From the NCBI RefSeq assembly GCF_026162365.1, contig NZ_JAOANW010000006.1, positions 248,001 through 312,000 on the forward strand: a DNA stretch of 64,000 bases, written 5' to 3'. The stretch comes from Nitratireductor luteus. GTDB lineage: Bacteria > Pseudomonadota > Alphaproteobacteria > Rhizobiales > Rhizobiaceae. Below the pieces are notes generated by a model. That model ran no database searches, was not told where the DNA came from, and saw only the letters and a program-made list of their open reading frames with translations. Positions within the stretch are counted from its first letter, which is position 1, and every line of letters begins with the position of its first letter. A program made the position numbers and the translations under genes. Shown here piece after piece: positions 24,244 to 34,160 of the stretch.

Positions 24244-27090
24244 TCAGAGCTGCGGCGCCGACGGCACGATCTCCAGGGGCAGGTCGAGCGGTTCGAGCTG
24301 GTCCTTCACCTTGTCCGCATCGCCGACGATTACCCAGAGCATCTGGTCGTCCCTGATCGCCGCGCGCGCGGCGGAATTGAGCCGCGCGGCGGTCATGCCG
24401 CGATAATTTTCGGCGAGCCTGTCATAATAATCGTCCGGACGCCCGTAGAGATCATTGCGCTGCATCCCGTAAAGCACGGCATAGGCGGTTTCAAACCTGC
24501 CGGGAATTTCCCGGATACGGCCGTTCTTCGTGCGCTCAAGCTCGGCGGCGGTCACACCCCTGTCGGTCAGAAACGCCTTGATCTCGTTCCGCAACGCCGT
24601 GAGCGCCGGCCCGGTCTTGTCCGCCTGCACGGGTGCAGAGACCATAAAGGGAACTTGTCCCTCGACGCGATTGACCCGGGCGGACACACCATAGGACCAG
24701 CCCTTGGTTTCGCGCAGGTCCATATTGATGCGCGACAGGAATCCGCCGCCCAGCACCTCGTTGGCCGCGATAAGGTCGGCGATCTTCTCCGTCCCCTTCA
24801 CAGGCAGAACCAAACCGCCGATGATAAGCGACTGCGGCGAATCCTTGCGGTCGATAAGGACGATGCGCGGGCTGGGCACGGGCACCGGGGCATCGTCGAC
24901 CTTCGTGCCGACCGGGCCCACTCCCTGCCATTCACCGAAGCGCGCTTCCAGCAGCGGCTCGATGTCGGCAAGCGGCCGGTCGCTGACCACGAAGAAGCGT
25001 GCTTTCTCGGGGCGGAACCAGGCGCGATGAAACGCAATGAGGTCGTCGCGGCCGATCCCGGCCACCGCGGCGGGATCGCCCGTGCCCGGCGCCCCATAGG
25101 GGTGGGAGGTGCCGTAGAGCAGCGGGGGTAACGTGCGGAACGCAAGGCTGAAAGGCTCCGTCATCGCCTTCGCGATGGCCGCAAGCTGCCGCTGACGCTG
25201 TTGCTCGACCTTGTCAGGCGCGAAGGCCGGGTTGCGCACGATATCCGCGAACAGATCGAGCGAGGGTGCCAGATTGCCGGACAGCGCGGAGAGATTGACG
25301 TCAGTGCGGTCCATCGACGCGTAGCTGTTGATCCTGGCACCAAGGATTTCCTGACGCTCGGCAATCTGGAGAGAGTCGAGGCTGGTTGTGCCTTCCTCGA
25401 GCAGCGAGAGCATGAGGGACTGCGTGCCGAGCGCGGGCTTGGGGTCGGCGGCATCGCCCGCGTCCAAGCTCAGCGCGATCTGCGTCAGCGGAACCGCGTT
25501 GCGGTTGGCATAGACGATCTCGATGCCGTTGGAGAGCTTGGTGCGCGCGACTGTGGGGAAATCGAGTTCCTCGATCTTGCCCAGTTCCGGCAGCTTCGAG
25601 CGATCGAGCGCAGCCTTCGCACCTGCGCTTGCCTCATTGCCACTGGCAGGTGCGGGTCTCGGCTTTTCGTCCTCTTGAGGCGCGCTGGCTTGCGACGCGG
25701 CGGCTTCCTCGTAAGGATCCCGTTCGCCAGGAACTACGCGCAGCGCATAGACCGGGCGCTTCAGCCATTTCCGCAGCGCCGCCGTGACCTGCGCCGGCGT
25801 GGTCGTGGCATAGGCGGCGAGCTGCTTCTTGTAGAAATCGGGATCGCCGGAATAAAGCAGGCCTTCTGCAAGCGCGACAGCCTTGCCGCCAAAACCGCCC
25901 ACCGATTCAAGGCCGGCAATATCGCCGGCGACCTTCCGCATGACGACGCGCTTCACTTCATCGGCGGTTGGCCCTTTTTCGATATAGTCGGCCAGGATCG
26001 CATCGAGGCGTTGTGAAACCATCTCGGTATCGGCGCCCGGCGTCACCTCGACGCGCACCTCGAAAAAGCCGATCTGCGCGAGCATTTCCACACGGGCGGA
26101 GACGTTCAGCGCAACCTTTTCCTCGCGCACCAGGATGTTTTCGAGCCGGGAGGTGGCGAGGCCACCGAGCACGGAAGCGCCCACGGAAAGCGGTACCGTG
26201 TCGGGATCGTTGAGGCCGGGCACGACCCAGCTGCGGGAGATCTGCGTGGTGGCCACGCGATCCTTCATCACCTCATCCTTGCGCGCGGCGAGCGTGGGGA
26301 TCGGTGCAATAACGGGCTCCTTCTCGGGGCCTCGCGCGATGTCGCCAAAATATCTTTCGACCAGCGGCTTCGCGGTCTCCACATCGACGTCGCCGGCCAG
26401 CACGAGGACCGCATTGTTGGGCCCGTAATACTGGCGGAACCAATCGCGGACGTCCTCGAGGCTCGCCGCGTCGAGGTCGGCCATCGAGCCGATCGTCGAA
26501 TGTCCATAGGGATGGCCTTCCGGCAGCAGCGCCGCGAGCCGCGCGTATTCGACGAGGCCATAGGGCTGGTTGTCGCGCTGCCGCTTCTCATTCTGAACGA
26601 CGCCGCGCTGGTTATCGAGCGTTTTCCGGGTTACCGCGCCGAGCAGGTGGCCCATGCGCTCGGATTCGAGGAACAATGTCCGCTCCAGCCCACCCGTGGG
26701 CACGGTTTCGAAATAGTTGGTGCGGTCGAACGAAGTCGTTCCATTGACATCGGTCGCGCCCATCTGCTGCAGCGGTTCGAAGAAATCGCCGGGCACGCTT
26801 TCCGTTCCGTTGAACATCAGATGCTCGAAAAGATGCGCGAAACCCGTCTTGCCCTTCGGTTCGTCCTTGGACCCCACATCGTACCAGACGGAGACGGCAA
26901 CGATCGGCGCCTTCCGGTCGGTGTGCACCAGAACGCGCAGGCCGTTGTCGAGCGTGAAGCTCTCATACGGAATATCGACCTTTTCGATCAGCTCGCCGGT
27001 CGGAACAGGCTGCGACGACTGGGCCAAGGCTGATAGCGGGACAAGGGCAATTATGGGCGCGGCAAGCACCCCGACTATAAAGGAGCGCAT
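24244..27090 (-). CDS. M16 family zinc metallopeptidase, two-domain, secreted
   Basis: Pitrilysin/processing-peptidase family protein. The ATG at 27090 follows AAGAGGAATAATTTG and gives 948 residues with the signal peptide MRSFIVGVLAAPIIALVPLS ALA; an upstream ATG at 27144 is less likely. The N-terminal half has the inverted zinc motif HLFEH (FAHLFEHLMFNG, about residue 70) and the downstream Glu region. The C-terminal half (from about 500) repeats the fold without the motif. A Pro/Ala/Glu-rich linker (about residues 465-500) joins the halves. It is probably a periplasmic peptide-degrading enzyme, transcribed alone. Confidence 0.92.
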   Translation of the reverse strand: MRSFIVGVLAAPIIALVPLSALAQSSQPVPTGELIEKVDIPYESFTLDNGLRVLVHTDRKAPIVAVSVWYDVGSKDEPKGKTGFAHLFEHLMFNGTESVPGDFFEPLQQMGATDVNGTTSFDRTNYFETVPTGGLERTLFLESERMGHLLGAVTRKTLDNQRGVVQNEKRQRDNQPYGLVEYARLAALLPEGHPYGHSTIGSMADLDAASLEDVRDWFRQYYGPNNAVLVLAGDVDVETAKPLVERYFGDIARGPEKEPVIAPIPTLAARKDEVMKDRVATTQISRSWVVPGLNDPDTVPLSVGASVLGGLATSRLENILVREEKVALNVSARVEMLAQIGFFEVRVEVTPGADTEMVSQRLDAILADYIEKGPTADEVKRVVMRKVAGDIAGLESVGGFGGKAVALAEGLLYSGDPDFYKKQLAAYATTTPAQVTAALRKWLKRPVYALRVVPGERDPYEEAAASQASAPQEDEKPRPAPASGNEASAGAKAALDRSKLPELGKIEELDFPTVARTKLSNGIEIVYANRNAVPLTQIALSLDAGDAADPKPALGTQSLMLSLLEEGTTSLDSLQIAERQEILGARINSYASMDRTDVNLSALSGNLAPSLDLFADIVRNPAFAPDKVEQQRQRQLAAIAKAMTEPFSLAFRTLPPLLYGTSHPYGAPGTGDPAAVAGIGRDDLIAFHRAWFRPEKARFFVVSDRPLADIEPLLEARFGEWQGVGPVGTKVDDAPVPVPSPRIVLIDRKDSPQSLIIGGLVLPVKGTEKIADLIAANEVLGGGFLSRINMDLRETKGWSYGVSARVNRVEGQVPFMVSAPVQADKTGPALTALRNEIKAFLTDRGVTAAELERTKNGRIREIPGRFETAYAVLYGMQRNDLYGRPDDYYDRLAENYRGMTAARLNSAARAAIRDDQMLWVIVGDADKVKDQLEPLDLPLEIVPSAPQL

Positions 27091-27326
27091 CAAATTATTC
27101 CTCTTGGTGTCGCATAAAATGAAAATAAACTTCAATAATGACATGATTTTTATTAAGTTATATTGTTAAACTATTATCTGAACAGTTATTTCCAATACGT
27201 GTTCTGATTTCTGGATCATTGGTAGTAGTATCACCGTTACTTGACCAGAATATGTCGCCCGCTTCAGTTCGGAACGATACCTGCGCACCCTTCTCGTAGT
27301 CTGCCTCAGGCGTTAAAGATGGGGCC
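27091..27326. other. AT-rich divergent intergenic region
   Basis: About 27100-27200 is strikingly AT-rich compared with the surrounding DNA (runs such as ATTTTTATTAAGTTATATTG). It holds the promoters of the leftward M16 gene and of the rightward racemase-family gene. No small gene is visible. Such stretches can bind MucR/Ros-type or H-NS-like proteins or mark a recombination junction. Confidence 0.5.
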
Positions 27327-28100
27327 ATGTCCACGGAACGAAACACCGTACCCAAGCTCGGGTTCATCCTGCCGGACGATCCCATCGCATCCGAGATGCA
27401 TCGTCTCGATTCCTGGCTCGCCGCGAGAGGGCGCGACGACGTCACGGCGCTCACGCTTCTGTCCAGGATCGAGGGCGGGCATCTCGAGGATATTCTTTTC
27501 AAGGCCGGCGATGCGGAGGTCATAGGGCCTATCGCAGGCGAGCTCGCGGCACAGGGCTGCGACGCCATCGTCTGGGCCTGCACCAGCGGCAGCTTCATCG
27601 GAGGGCTTTCTTGGGCGCAGGCGCAGGCGTCTGCCCTGGCCGAGATCGCGGCGCGCCCGGCCACGAGCACGAGCCTTGCCTTCATTGCCGCGCTGAACGC
27701 CCTTCAATTGGACAGAGTGCACCTGCTCGGGGCCTATCCCGAACCGGTAACGCAGGCGTTCAAAGCCTGCCTCGGCTCGGCCGGGATCTCGGTGGAACGG
27801 TGGCAGGCCCTGGATTCGCCCGACGGCCCAAGCTCGTTCCGCCTCTCCCTCGTCGATGAGGTCGACCGTTTCGCCGGATCACTGCCGGCCCGTGGAGATG
27901 AACCCATCCTGATCCCGGACACGGCGATCAACAGCCTCGACGTCGTCGAAGATCTGGAAAGGCGAACCGGGCGCACGGTTCTGACAGCCAACCAGGTCTC
28001 GCTTTGGCATGGGCTTTCCCTACTGGGAGTCGGAACAGCCATCCCTGGGGCGGGCCGGCTTCTGGCCGGCGAAACCCGTAACACAGTATCCTCGACATAA
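27327..28100 (+). CDS. Asp/Glu racemase superfamily enzyme (maleate isomerase/arylmalonate decarboxylase type)
   Basis: Cytoplasmic protein of 257 residues with the two-domain racemase fold. The N-terminal LGFILPDDP start and the first catalytic loop IVWACTSGSFIGG (Cys about 83) match maleate isomerases. In those enzymes a second Cys lies in the C-terminal half; here the corresponding stretch reads ILIPDTAINSLDV, with no Cys. Arylmalonate decarboxylases also have a single Cys, but on the opposite side. The activity is therefore open: isomerase, decarboxylase or a new variant. It is followed 10 bases later by an MDR dehydrogenase gene. Confidence 0.78.
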   Translation: MSTERNTVPKLGFILPDDPIASEMHRLDSWLAARGRDDVTALTLLSRIEGGHLEDILFKAGDAEVIGPIAGELAAQGCDAIVWACTSGSFIGGLSWAQAQASALAEIAARPATSTSLAFIAALNALQLDRVHLLGAYPEPVTQAFKACLGSAGISVERWQALDSPDGPSSFRLSLVDEVDRFAGSLPARGDEPILIPDTAINSLDVVEDLERRTGRTVLTANQVSLWHGLSLLGVGTAIPGAGRLLAGETRNTVSST

Positions 28101-28110
28101 AGGAGACCCC

Positions 28111-29205
28111 ATGATCCCGGACACCATGAAGGCGGTGCTGCTCACCCGGCATGGCGATCTCGACGCCCTCGTCTACCGCCAGGACGTTCCCGTGCCCCGC
28201 CCCGCCTCCGGCGAGGTGCTGATCGAGGTGACGGCTTGCGGCATGAACAACACGGATGTCTGGGTACGCCAGGGCGCTTATGGCAGTGAGACCGACCCAG
28301 AAGCGGTTTCCTCGTGGCGGCGCGGCCGGCCGACGCTGACCTTTCCCCGCATCCAGGGGGCAGACATAGTCGGGCGCATCGCCGCCGTGGGCGAAGGCGT
28401 TGCGCAGGAGCGCGTCGGCGAACGGGTGATGGTCGATTTCAGCCTCTACAATCGCGACGACGATAGCCTCGCCGATATCGACTATATCGGCCACGGCCGC
28501 GACGGCGGCTACGCGGAATATACGACGGTGCCGGCGGAGAATGCCCATATCGTCGACACCGGCATGAGCGATGCGGAGCTGGCAACCTTCTGCTGCGCCT
28601 ACCTGACCGGCGAGCACATGCTGGAACGAGCCGGTGTGCGCGCCGGCGAGCGCGTGCTGGTGACGGGCGCCTCGGGCGGCGTCGGTTCGGCCATCGTGCA
28701 GCTCTGCCGGGCGCGGGACGCCATCCCCTATGCCGTCACCGGACAGGGCAAGGAGGAGGCGCTGCGCAGGATCGGCGCGGAAGCCGTGATCACGCGCGAA
28801 CCGGGCGACCTCGTGGAAGCGGCCGCCGCAGCCACCGGCGGCGAACCCATCGATGTCGTCGCCGATCTCGTTGCCGGGCCGCTGTTCAACCCCTTGCTGC
28901 GCATCCTGCGTCCCGAAGGCCGCTACACCACCGCCGGCGCCATTGCTGGTCCGGTGGTCCAGCTCGACCTGCGCACCGTATATCTGAAGCACCTGCAGTT
29001 GCATGGCTCCTCGCAGGGCACGCGAAAGGACTTCCGGCGGCTGGTCGGATATATCGAGACCGGCAAAGTCAAGCCGCTGCTCGCGCAAACCTACAGGCTA
29101 TCCGATTTCCACAACGCCCAAAGAGCCTTCATGGAAAAGCACTTCGTCGGCAAACTCGTCGTGGTGCCCGACGCCAAATGGCGGGAGGCGGGCAGCCCGG
29201 GTTAG
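28111..29205 (+). CDS. MDR family alcohol dehydrogenase/quinone reductase-like protein
   Basis: Medium-chain dehydrogenase of 364 residues, starting at 28111 after AAAGGAGACCCC. The GroES-like domain (about 10-150) includes TACGMNNTDVWVRQGAYG. The Rossmann motif VTGASGGVGSAIVQL is at about 188-202. No four-Cys structural zinc loop is seen, so it belongs to the zeta-crystallin-like side of the family. An unusual insert, SETDPEAVSSWRRGRPTL (about 56-73), follows the substrate-site loop. It is coupled to the racemase-family gene upstream and ends 7 bases from the convergent RND pump gene. Confidence 0.85.
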   Translation: MIPDTMKAVLLTRHGDLDALVYRQDVPVPRPASGEVLIEVTACGMNNTDVWVRQGAYGSETDPEAVSSWRRGRPTLTFPRIQGADIVGRIAAVGEGVAQERVGERVMVDFSLYNRDDDSLADIDYIGHGRDGGYAEYTTVPAENAHIVDTGMSDAELATFCCAYLTGEHMLERAGVRAGERVLVTGASGGVGSAIVQLCRARDAIPYAVTGQGKEEALRRIGAEAVITREPGDLVEAAAAATGGEPIDVVADLVAGPLFNPLLRILRPEGRYTTAGAIAGPVVQLDLRTVYLKHLQLHGSSQGTRKDFRRLVGYIETGKVKPLLAQTYRLSDFHNAQRAFMEKHFVGKLVVVPDAKWREAGSPG

Positions 29206-29212
29206 ACGCCCT

Positions 29213-32200
29213 CTAGGCGCCCTCCGGCACCGCCGCCTCCGGCATCTCATCGCCCGCCTTCTCCCGCGCCAGCCTGATGCGGAAGAAGGAAGCGTAGAGC
29301 ACCGGCACGGCGATCATCGTCAAGACGGTGGCGAAGGCGAGGCCGCCCATGATGGTGACAGCCATCGAGGCGAAGAAGGCGTCGCTCAGAAGCGGCAGCA
29401 TGCCGAGCACGGTGGTGACGGCGGCCAGGAACACGGGGCGCAAGCGGCTGACGCTGGCGTCGACCAGTGCCTTGTCGCGCGGCATTCCGGTGGCTATCTG
29501 CGCGTCGATCTCCTCGACCAGCACGATGCCGTTCTTCATCAGCATGCCGGAAAGGCTGAGCAGGCCCAAAAGCGCCGTGAAGGTGAAGGGCAGGCCGGTG
29601 AACAGCAGCCCCGCCACCACGCCGCACACCGCCATCGGCACGACCAGCCAGATGATCAGAGGCTGGCGCAACTGGCCGAACAGCAGAACCGAGATCACCA
29701 GCATGACCAGGAAGGACAGCGGAAGCTGGCGGCCCAGCGATTCCTGCGCCTCGCCGGAATTCTCATACTCCCCGCCCCATTCCAGATGATAGCCGGGCTC
29801 CAGTGGGATCGCCTCGATCCGGGCGCGCACCGCGTTGTGGGCGTCGACCGCGGTCAGGTCGCCGGCCGGGTCGGCCTGCACGGTCAGGGTGCGCACCCGG
29901 TTGCGGCGGCGGATCAGGACTTCCTGCGGCTCGGTGTCGAAGCTCTCGACGATCTGGGTGATCGGCACGAAAGCCATCTGCCCCGAGCTCCAGATGAGGC
30001 GGTCCTCGAGCCGCGTCACGTCGAGGCGCTCGTCGGCCGGCGGGCGGGCGACGATGGGGATCACCTCGTCGCCCTCGCGATAGGTGCCGGAGCGAATGCC
30101 GGTGGTCGCGAAGGCCAGCGTCTGGGCGACATCGCCGCGACCGACACCGGAGATGCGCGCGCGCTCCTCGTTGAGGCGCGGCGCCAGCACCAGCTCGCGC
30201 TGGCGCCAGTTCTGGCGGATGTCGATCAGCGCGCCGCTCTCCTTCATGACCGTTATGGCCTCGTCGGCCAGCCGCCTCAGCTCGGCCGGGTCGTTGCCGG
30301 AAAAGCGCGCCTCGATCTTGGCGCCGCCGCCGGGCCCGAAGACCAGGCGCTCGGTGCGGATCTCGGCCTGCGGAAAGGCCACGCCGAGCTCGTCGCGCAG
30401 GTCCGCCGCCAGCGCGTCGATCTGGCCGCGCTCCTCCATCTCCACGATGAACTGGCCATAGGCCGGGTTCGGCTGTTCGGGCGCATAGGTCAGCATGAAC
30501 CGGCTGGCGCCCCTGCCGACGAAGGTGGAGACGGCCTTCACGCCCGGCTTTTCGAGGATGATCTTCTCGATCTCGCCCATGTCGCGCTCGGTGGCGCGTA
30601 TGTCGGCGCCCTGCGGCAGCGTGTAGTTGACGTAGAAGATCGGCGTGTTGGAATCGGGGAAGAACTGCTGGCGCACCATACCGAAGCCGTAGAAGGAGGC
30701 TCCGGTGAGCGCGATCAGCGCGACGATGGTCACCACCTTCGCCCGCAGCGCGCCGCGAAGCAGTCCGCGATAGCCGCCATAGATGGCGCCCTTATAGGGG
30801 TCCGCATCGGCATCGCCCGAGCCCGGTTTCAGGAGATAGTGCCCGAACAGCGGCGTGACGGTGATCGCCAGCACCCAGCTCAATAGCAGCGATATGCCGA
30901 TGACGGCGAACAGAGAGAACAGGAACTCGCCTGTCGCGTCCGGCGAAAGGCCGATGCCGGCAAAGGCCATGATGCCGATCACCGTCGCGCCCAGAAGCGG
31001 TATCTGGGTGCGGGAGGCGGCGTCGCCGGCCCCGTCGCGCGCGCTCATGCCGCGCTGCATGTTGATGAGCATGCCTTCGGCGATGACGATGGCGTTGTCC
31101 ACCAGCATGCCCATGGCGATGATGAGCGCGCCGAGCGAGATGCGCTCCATCTCGATGCTGAAGATGGCCATGAACATGACCGTGCCCAGCACCGTGAGCA
31201 GAAGGGTGACGCCGACCACGATGCCCATGCGCCAGCCCATGAACAGGCACAGCACGCCGATCACGATAGCCACCGACATGACGAGGTTGATCATGAAATC
31301 GCCGATCGCCCTGTCGACCACCTCGTGCTGCTGGTAGATCGGGCTGATCTCCACGCCCAGCGGAATGCGCGGCGCCAGCTCGGCGAGCTTTGCATCCACG
31401 GCATGGCCGACTTCCACGATGTTGGTGTCGGCGACGCCGGCGACCGCCAGCGTGAAGGCGTCTTCGCCGTTGAAATGGATGATGTGGTCGGGCACTTCGG
31501 TCGGCGCGCGCACAATCGTCGCGATATCGAGCAGGCTGATCTGCTCGGTCGTACCGGGCTGCCCGACCCGCAGCGCCTCGATGGCGGCCACCGAATCGAA
31601 GGAGGGCTGCAGCGAAATCCGCACGCGCTTGTCGCCGATGCGCACCGCGCCGGCCTGCTCCACCGCGTTCTCGGACTGGATGGTGGACACCACCTGCTCG
31701 ATGGGAATGCCGAAGCGCGTCAGCTTCTCGTTGGCGATTTCCAGATAGATCGTCTCGGTCGGCTCGCCCGCCGTCGTCACCTTCGCCACGCCCGGAACCG
31801 TGAGGAGCTCGCGGCGCAGGAAGCTGGAAATGGAGCGCTTGTCCGCGTCGGAGAAACCGGGAGCCGTGACGGCATAGAACAGGCCGAACACATCGCCGAA
31901 ATCGTCGTTGACCATGGAGGGGCCCGCGCCCGTGGGCAGGCTCGACTGGGCGTCGCCGATCTTGCGGCGCAGCTCGTCCCAGATCTGCGGCATCTCCTCG
32001 CCGTCAAAGGTCGACTTGATCTCGACCTGAAGCTCGGAAACGCCGGGCATGGATTTCGAGGTGACGAAATCGAGCTGGGACATCTGCTGGACGGCCGATT
32101 CCAGGACCTCCGTCACCTCCTGTTCCACTTCCTCGGCGGTGGCACCGGGATACTGGGTGACGACGATGGCCGATTTCAGCGTGAAGGCGGGATCTTCCAG

Positions 32201-32302
32201 CCGGCCGACGCTCGACAGGCCCCAGATGCCGCCGAACAGGCAGAACAGGATGACGATCCAGGTATAGATCGGGCGGTCGATGGCTGTGCGGGCGATCTGC
32301 AT
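29213..32302 (-). CDS. RND efflux pump, inner-membrane transporter
   Basis: Proton-driven exporter of 1029 residues, normal for the AcrB/MexF superfamily, with 12 membrane helices and two large periplasmic loops. The start MQIARTAIDRPIYTWIVILF is typical of the branch including TriC/MexK-like pumps. Helix 4 carries LGALIIAMGMLVDNAIVIAE with the proton-relay Asp; helix 10-11 carries LSLSGMLMKNGIVLVEEID. Only one adaptor gene lies upstream and no outer-membrane channel is encoded here, so it must share a TolC-type partner from elsewhere. Drug or solvent efflux is likely. Confidence 0.93.
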   Translation of the reverse strand: MQIARTAIDRPIYTWIVILFCLFGGIWGLSSVGRLEDPAFTLKSAIVVTQYPGATAEEVEQEVTEVLESAVQQMSQLDFVTSKSMPGVSELQVEIKSTFDGEEMPQIWDELRRKIGDAQSSLPTGAGPSMVNDDFGDVFGLFYAVTAPGFSDADKRSISSFLRRELLTVPGVAKVTTAGEPTETIYLEIANEKLTRFGIPIEQVVSTIQSENAVEQAGAVRIGDKRVRISLQPSFDSVAAIEALRVGQPGTTEQISLLDIATIVRAPTEVPDHIIHFNGEDAFTLAVAGVADTNIVEVGHAVDAKLAELAPRIPLGVEISPIYQQHEVVDRAIGDFMINLVMSVAIVIGVLCLFMGWRMGIVVGVTLLLTVLGTVMFMAIFSIEMERISLGALIIAMGMLVDNAIVIAEGMLINMQRGMSARDGAGDAASRTQIPLLGATVIGIMAFAGIGLSPDATGEFLFSLFAVIGISLLLSWVLAITVTPLFGHYLLKPGSGDADADPYKGAIYGGYRGLLRGALRAKVVTIVALIALTGASFYGFGMVRQQFFPDSNTPIFYVNYTLPQGADIRATERDMGEIEKIILEKPGVKAVSTFVGRGASRFMLTYAPEQPNPAYGQFIVEMEERGQIDALAADLRDELGVAFPQAEIRTERLVFGPGGGAKIEARFSGNDPAELRRLADEAITVMKESGALIDIRQNWRQRELVLAPRLNEERARISGVGRGDVAQTLAFATTGIRSGTYREGDEVIPIVARPPADERLDVTRLEDRLIWSSGQMAFVPITQIVESFDTEPQEVLIRRRNRVRTLTVQADPAGDLTAVDAHNAVRARIEAIPLEPGYHLEWGGEYENSGEAQESLGRQLPLSFLVMLVISVLLFGQLRQPLIIWLVVPMAVCGVVAGLLFTGLPFTFTALLGLLSLSGMLMKNGIVLVEEIDAQIATGMPRDKALVDASVSRLRPVFLAAVTTVLGMLPLLSDAFFASMAVTIMGGLAFATVLTMIAVPVLYASFFRIRLAREKAGDEMPEAAVPEGA

Positions 32303-32392
32303 CAGTCTATCGCTTTCAAAATAATGACGCGGGAAATGGGAAGGAAGCAGGCGCGTGGCGCGCCCGCTTGGTCAGGCGCTGGTCTGCCCTGG

Positions 32393-33475
32393 TCAGAATG
32401 CGTTCATGGAGCGGACGGTCATTCCATCCTGGAGCTTCGGCCCGCCGGCGGCGACGATCATCTCGTTACCGTCGAGCCCCGACAGGATGGGCACGCGCTC
32501 GCCCTCGAGGCTCCCGAGCGTTACCTTGCGCGGGGAGACCTGCTTGGTCGATGCGTCGAACACCCACACCTGGAAGGAGCCATCGACGCTGGTATCGACC
32601 GCCGAAAGCGGCACGGAGAGCGGCTTGACGCCCATCTTGTCAGCCACCTTGTCACCCATGGGGCCGGCATAGCGTATGGCGACCGAGGCGGTCATGCCTG
32701 GCAGAAGGTTAAGGCCTTCCGGCGGCTTCATGCCGAACGTCACCTCATAGGTCTGGGCGACATCATTGGCCTCGGTGTTGTGCTCGCGATATTCGAGCGG
32801 GAAGCGCCGGTCGATGCCCGGGATGGAAGCTTCCACCTGCATGGCGCCCGGCTGTCCGACGAGGCGGACGAGATCTTCGGGCACCGAAATCTTGACGCGA
32901 AGCTCGCTGATATCCTGAATGCGCAGCACAGGCGCGCCGGCAGCGACATTGGTGTAGGTATCGGTCAGGCGCCGGGTGATGAGCGCGTCGAAGGGTGCTT
33001 CGAGGCGCGTGTGCTGGAGATCGCGCTGCGCATTCTCGGCCGCGACCTTGCGCAATTCATATTCCGTCTTCGACTGGTCGAATACAGCGTTGGACACGGA
33101 GCGGCTGGCGAGCAGCTTTTCCTTGCGCTCGAAATCGGCGCGAGCAAGCTCCTCGGAAAGCTTGGCCTGGCGGTAGGCGAGTTCGTAGTCGACCGGATCG
33201 AGCGCCGCCAGAAGCGCGCCCTTTTCCACCTTTGTTCCTTCCATCACCGGCATTTCGACCAGCTCGCCGCCGACCCGGAAGGACATTTCGACGGTGCTGA
33301 CCGGCGCCAGGCGTCCGACGAAATTGCGGGTGTCGAGCGACGGCGTGTCGGAGACGGCCTTGATCGAAACGGTCGGCACGGGTGCCGGCTTTTCGTTATT
33401 GGCTTCGCTTTCCGAGCAGGCGGCAAGGGCAAGTGCAGTCAGCGCGAGCGCGCCGAAGCGAATGAACTTTGACAT
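32393..33475 (-). CDS. RND efflux periplasmic adaptor (membrane fusion protein)
   Basis: Adaptor lipoprotein of 360 residues. The signal ends with the lipobox LAACSE (about residue 18-20), so Cys19 or so is predicted to be acylated. The order is beta-barrel and lipoyl parts (FRVGGELVEMPVMEGTKVEKG, about 66-86), a coiled-coil hairpin (about 95-150), and a second lipoyl half (LEAPFDALITRR). It is 90 bases upstream of the pump gene and directly after the tetR gene, giving the common order regulator-adaptor-pump. Confidence 0.92.
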   Translation of the reverse strand: MSKFIRFGALALTALALAACSESEANNEKPAPVPTVSIKAVSDTPSLDTRNFVGRLAPVSTVEMSFRVGGELVEMPVMEGTKVEKGALLAALDPVDYELAYRQAKLSEELARADFERKEKLLASRSVSNAVFDQSKTEYELRKVAAENAQRDLQHTRLEAPFDALITRRLTDTYTNVAAGAPVLRIQDISELRVKISVPEDLVRLVGQPGAMQVEASIPGIDRRFPLEYREHNTEANDVAQTYEVTFGMKPPEGLNLLPGMTASVAIRYAGPMGDKVADKMGVKPLSVPLSAVDTSVDGSFQVWVFDASTKQVSPRKVTLGSLEGERVPILSGLDGNEMIVAAGGPKLQDGMTVRSMNAF

Positions 33476-33501
33476 CGTCGGGTGCCTTTATTTGTAGTGC
33501 G

Positions 33502-34074
33502 CTATTTGCAGATTTGGGTTGCAAGTTCGTCCAGGCGCCCCAGAAGGTGGGTGCGCCGTTCTTCGGGGAAGACTCCGGTCCCAAGCATGCAGTGAAACAT
33601 CAGCCCGTCGGCCGCCGCCCAAAGCAGGGCCGCCAGCTCCGGATCGGTGCCGTCGTCCAGCACCTGCTGCCAGCGTGCCTGCATCTCAGCGCGCATCGGC
33701 GCCAGAAGTTCGGGATCTTCCGCGGCAACGGCCAGAATGGCCATGGGAACGGAAGGATCGATGTTCTTGGCCTTGAAGTCCGATGCCTTGATGAGCGCGC
33801 GCAGTGTGCGATTGGGCTGGCCCTCCAGCGCGTCGCGATGCTCGTCGATGAGCGGGGCGATCGTCTCGATCATCCAGTCGAGCATACCCTTGAGAAGCAG
33901 ATCCTTAGAGGGGAAATTGTAAAGCACCCCGCCCTTGGACAGGCCGGCTTCCCTGGCAACGGCCTCGATAGTGAGCTTGCCCGCGCCTTCGCGCGAGGCC
34001 AGGCGCTGGGCCGCCTCGAGGATATCCTGCCGGGAATTGGATGTGCGTCTGTCCGTGCGTGTCACTTCAACCAT
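33502..34074 (-). CDS. TetR family repressor of the RND efflux operon
   Basis: Regulator of 190 residues. The N-terminal DNA-binding domain reads SRQDILEAAQRLASREGAG and LTIEAVAREAGLSKGGVLYN (about residues 14-52). The C-terminal ligand domain has the TetR_C-type segment DGLMFHCMLGTGVFPEE. First gene of the leftward tetR-adaptor-pump operon. Two operator-like palindromes lie 87-120 bases upstream, so it probably represses its own operon and responds to a pump substrate. Confidence 0.9.
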   Translation of the reverse strand: MVEVTRTDRRTSNSRQDILEAAQRLASREGAGKLTIEAVAREAGLSKGGVLYNFPSKDLLLKGMLDWMIETIAPLIDEHRDALEGQPNRTLRALIKASDFKAKNIDPSVPMAILAVAAEDPELLAPMRAEMQARWQQVLDDGTDPELAALLWAAADGLMFHCMLGTGVFPEERRTHLLGRLDELATQICK

Positions 34075-34160
34075 GGTCAGCCCTACTGCGCGGCGCGCCG
34101 CGCCTGTTGTTCCGGATTTCGTCGGGATGCGGGGTCAGAAAGAATACCTGCATCTTCCGA

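Noticed and set aside
31325-33472. 715-codon rightward frame opposite the RND pump and adaptor
   Set aside because: Both opposite-strand genes show full family motifs; the antisense frame has biased composition and no recognisable domain.
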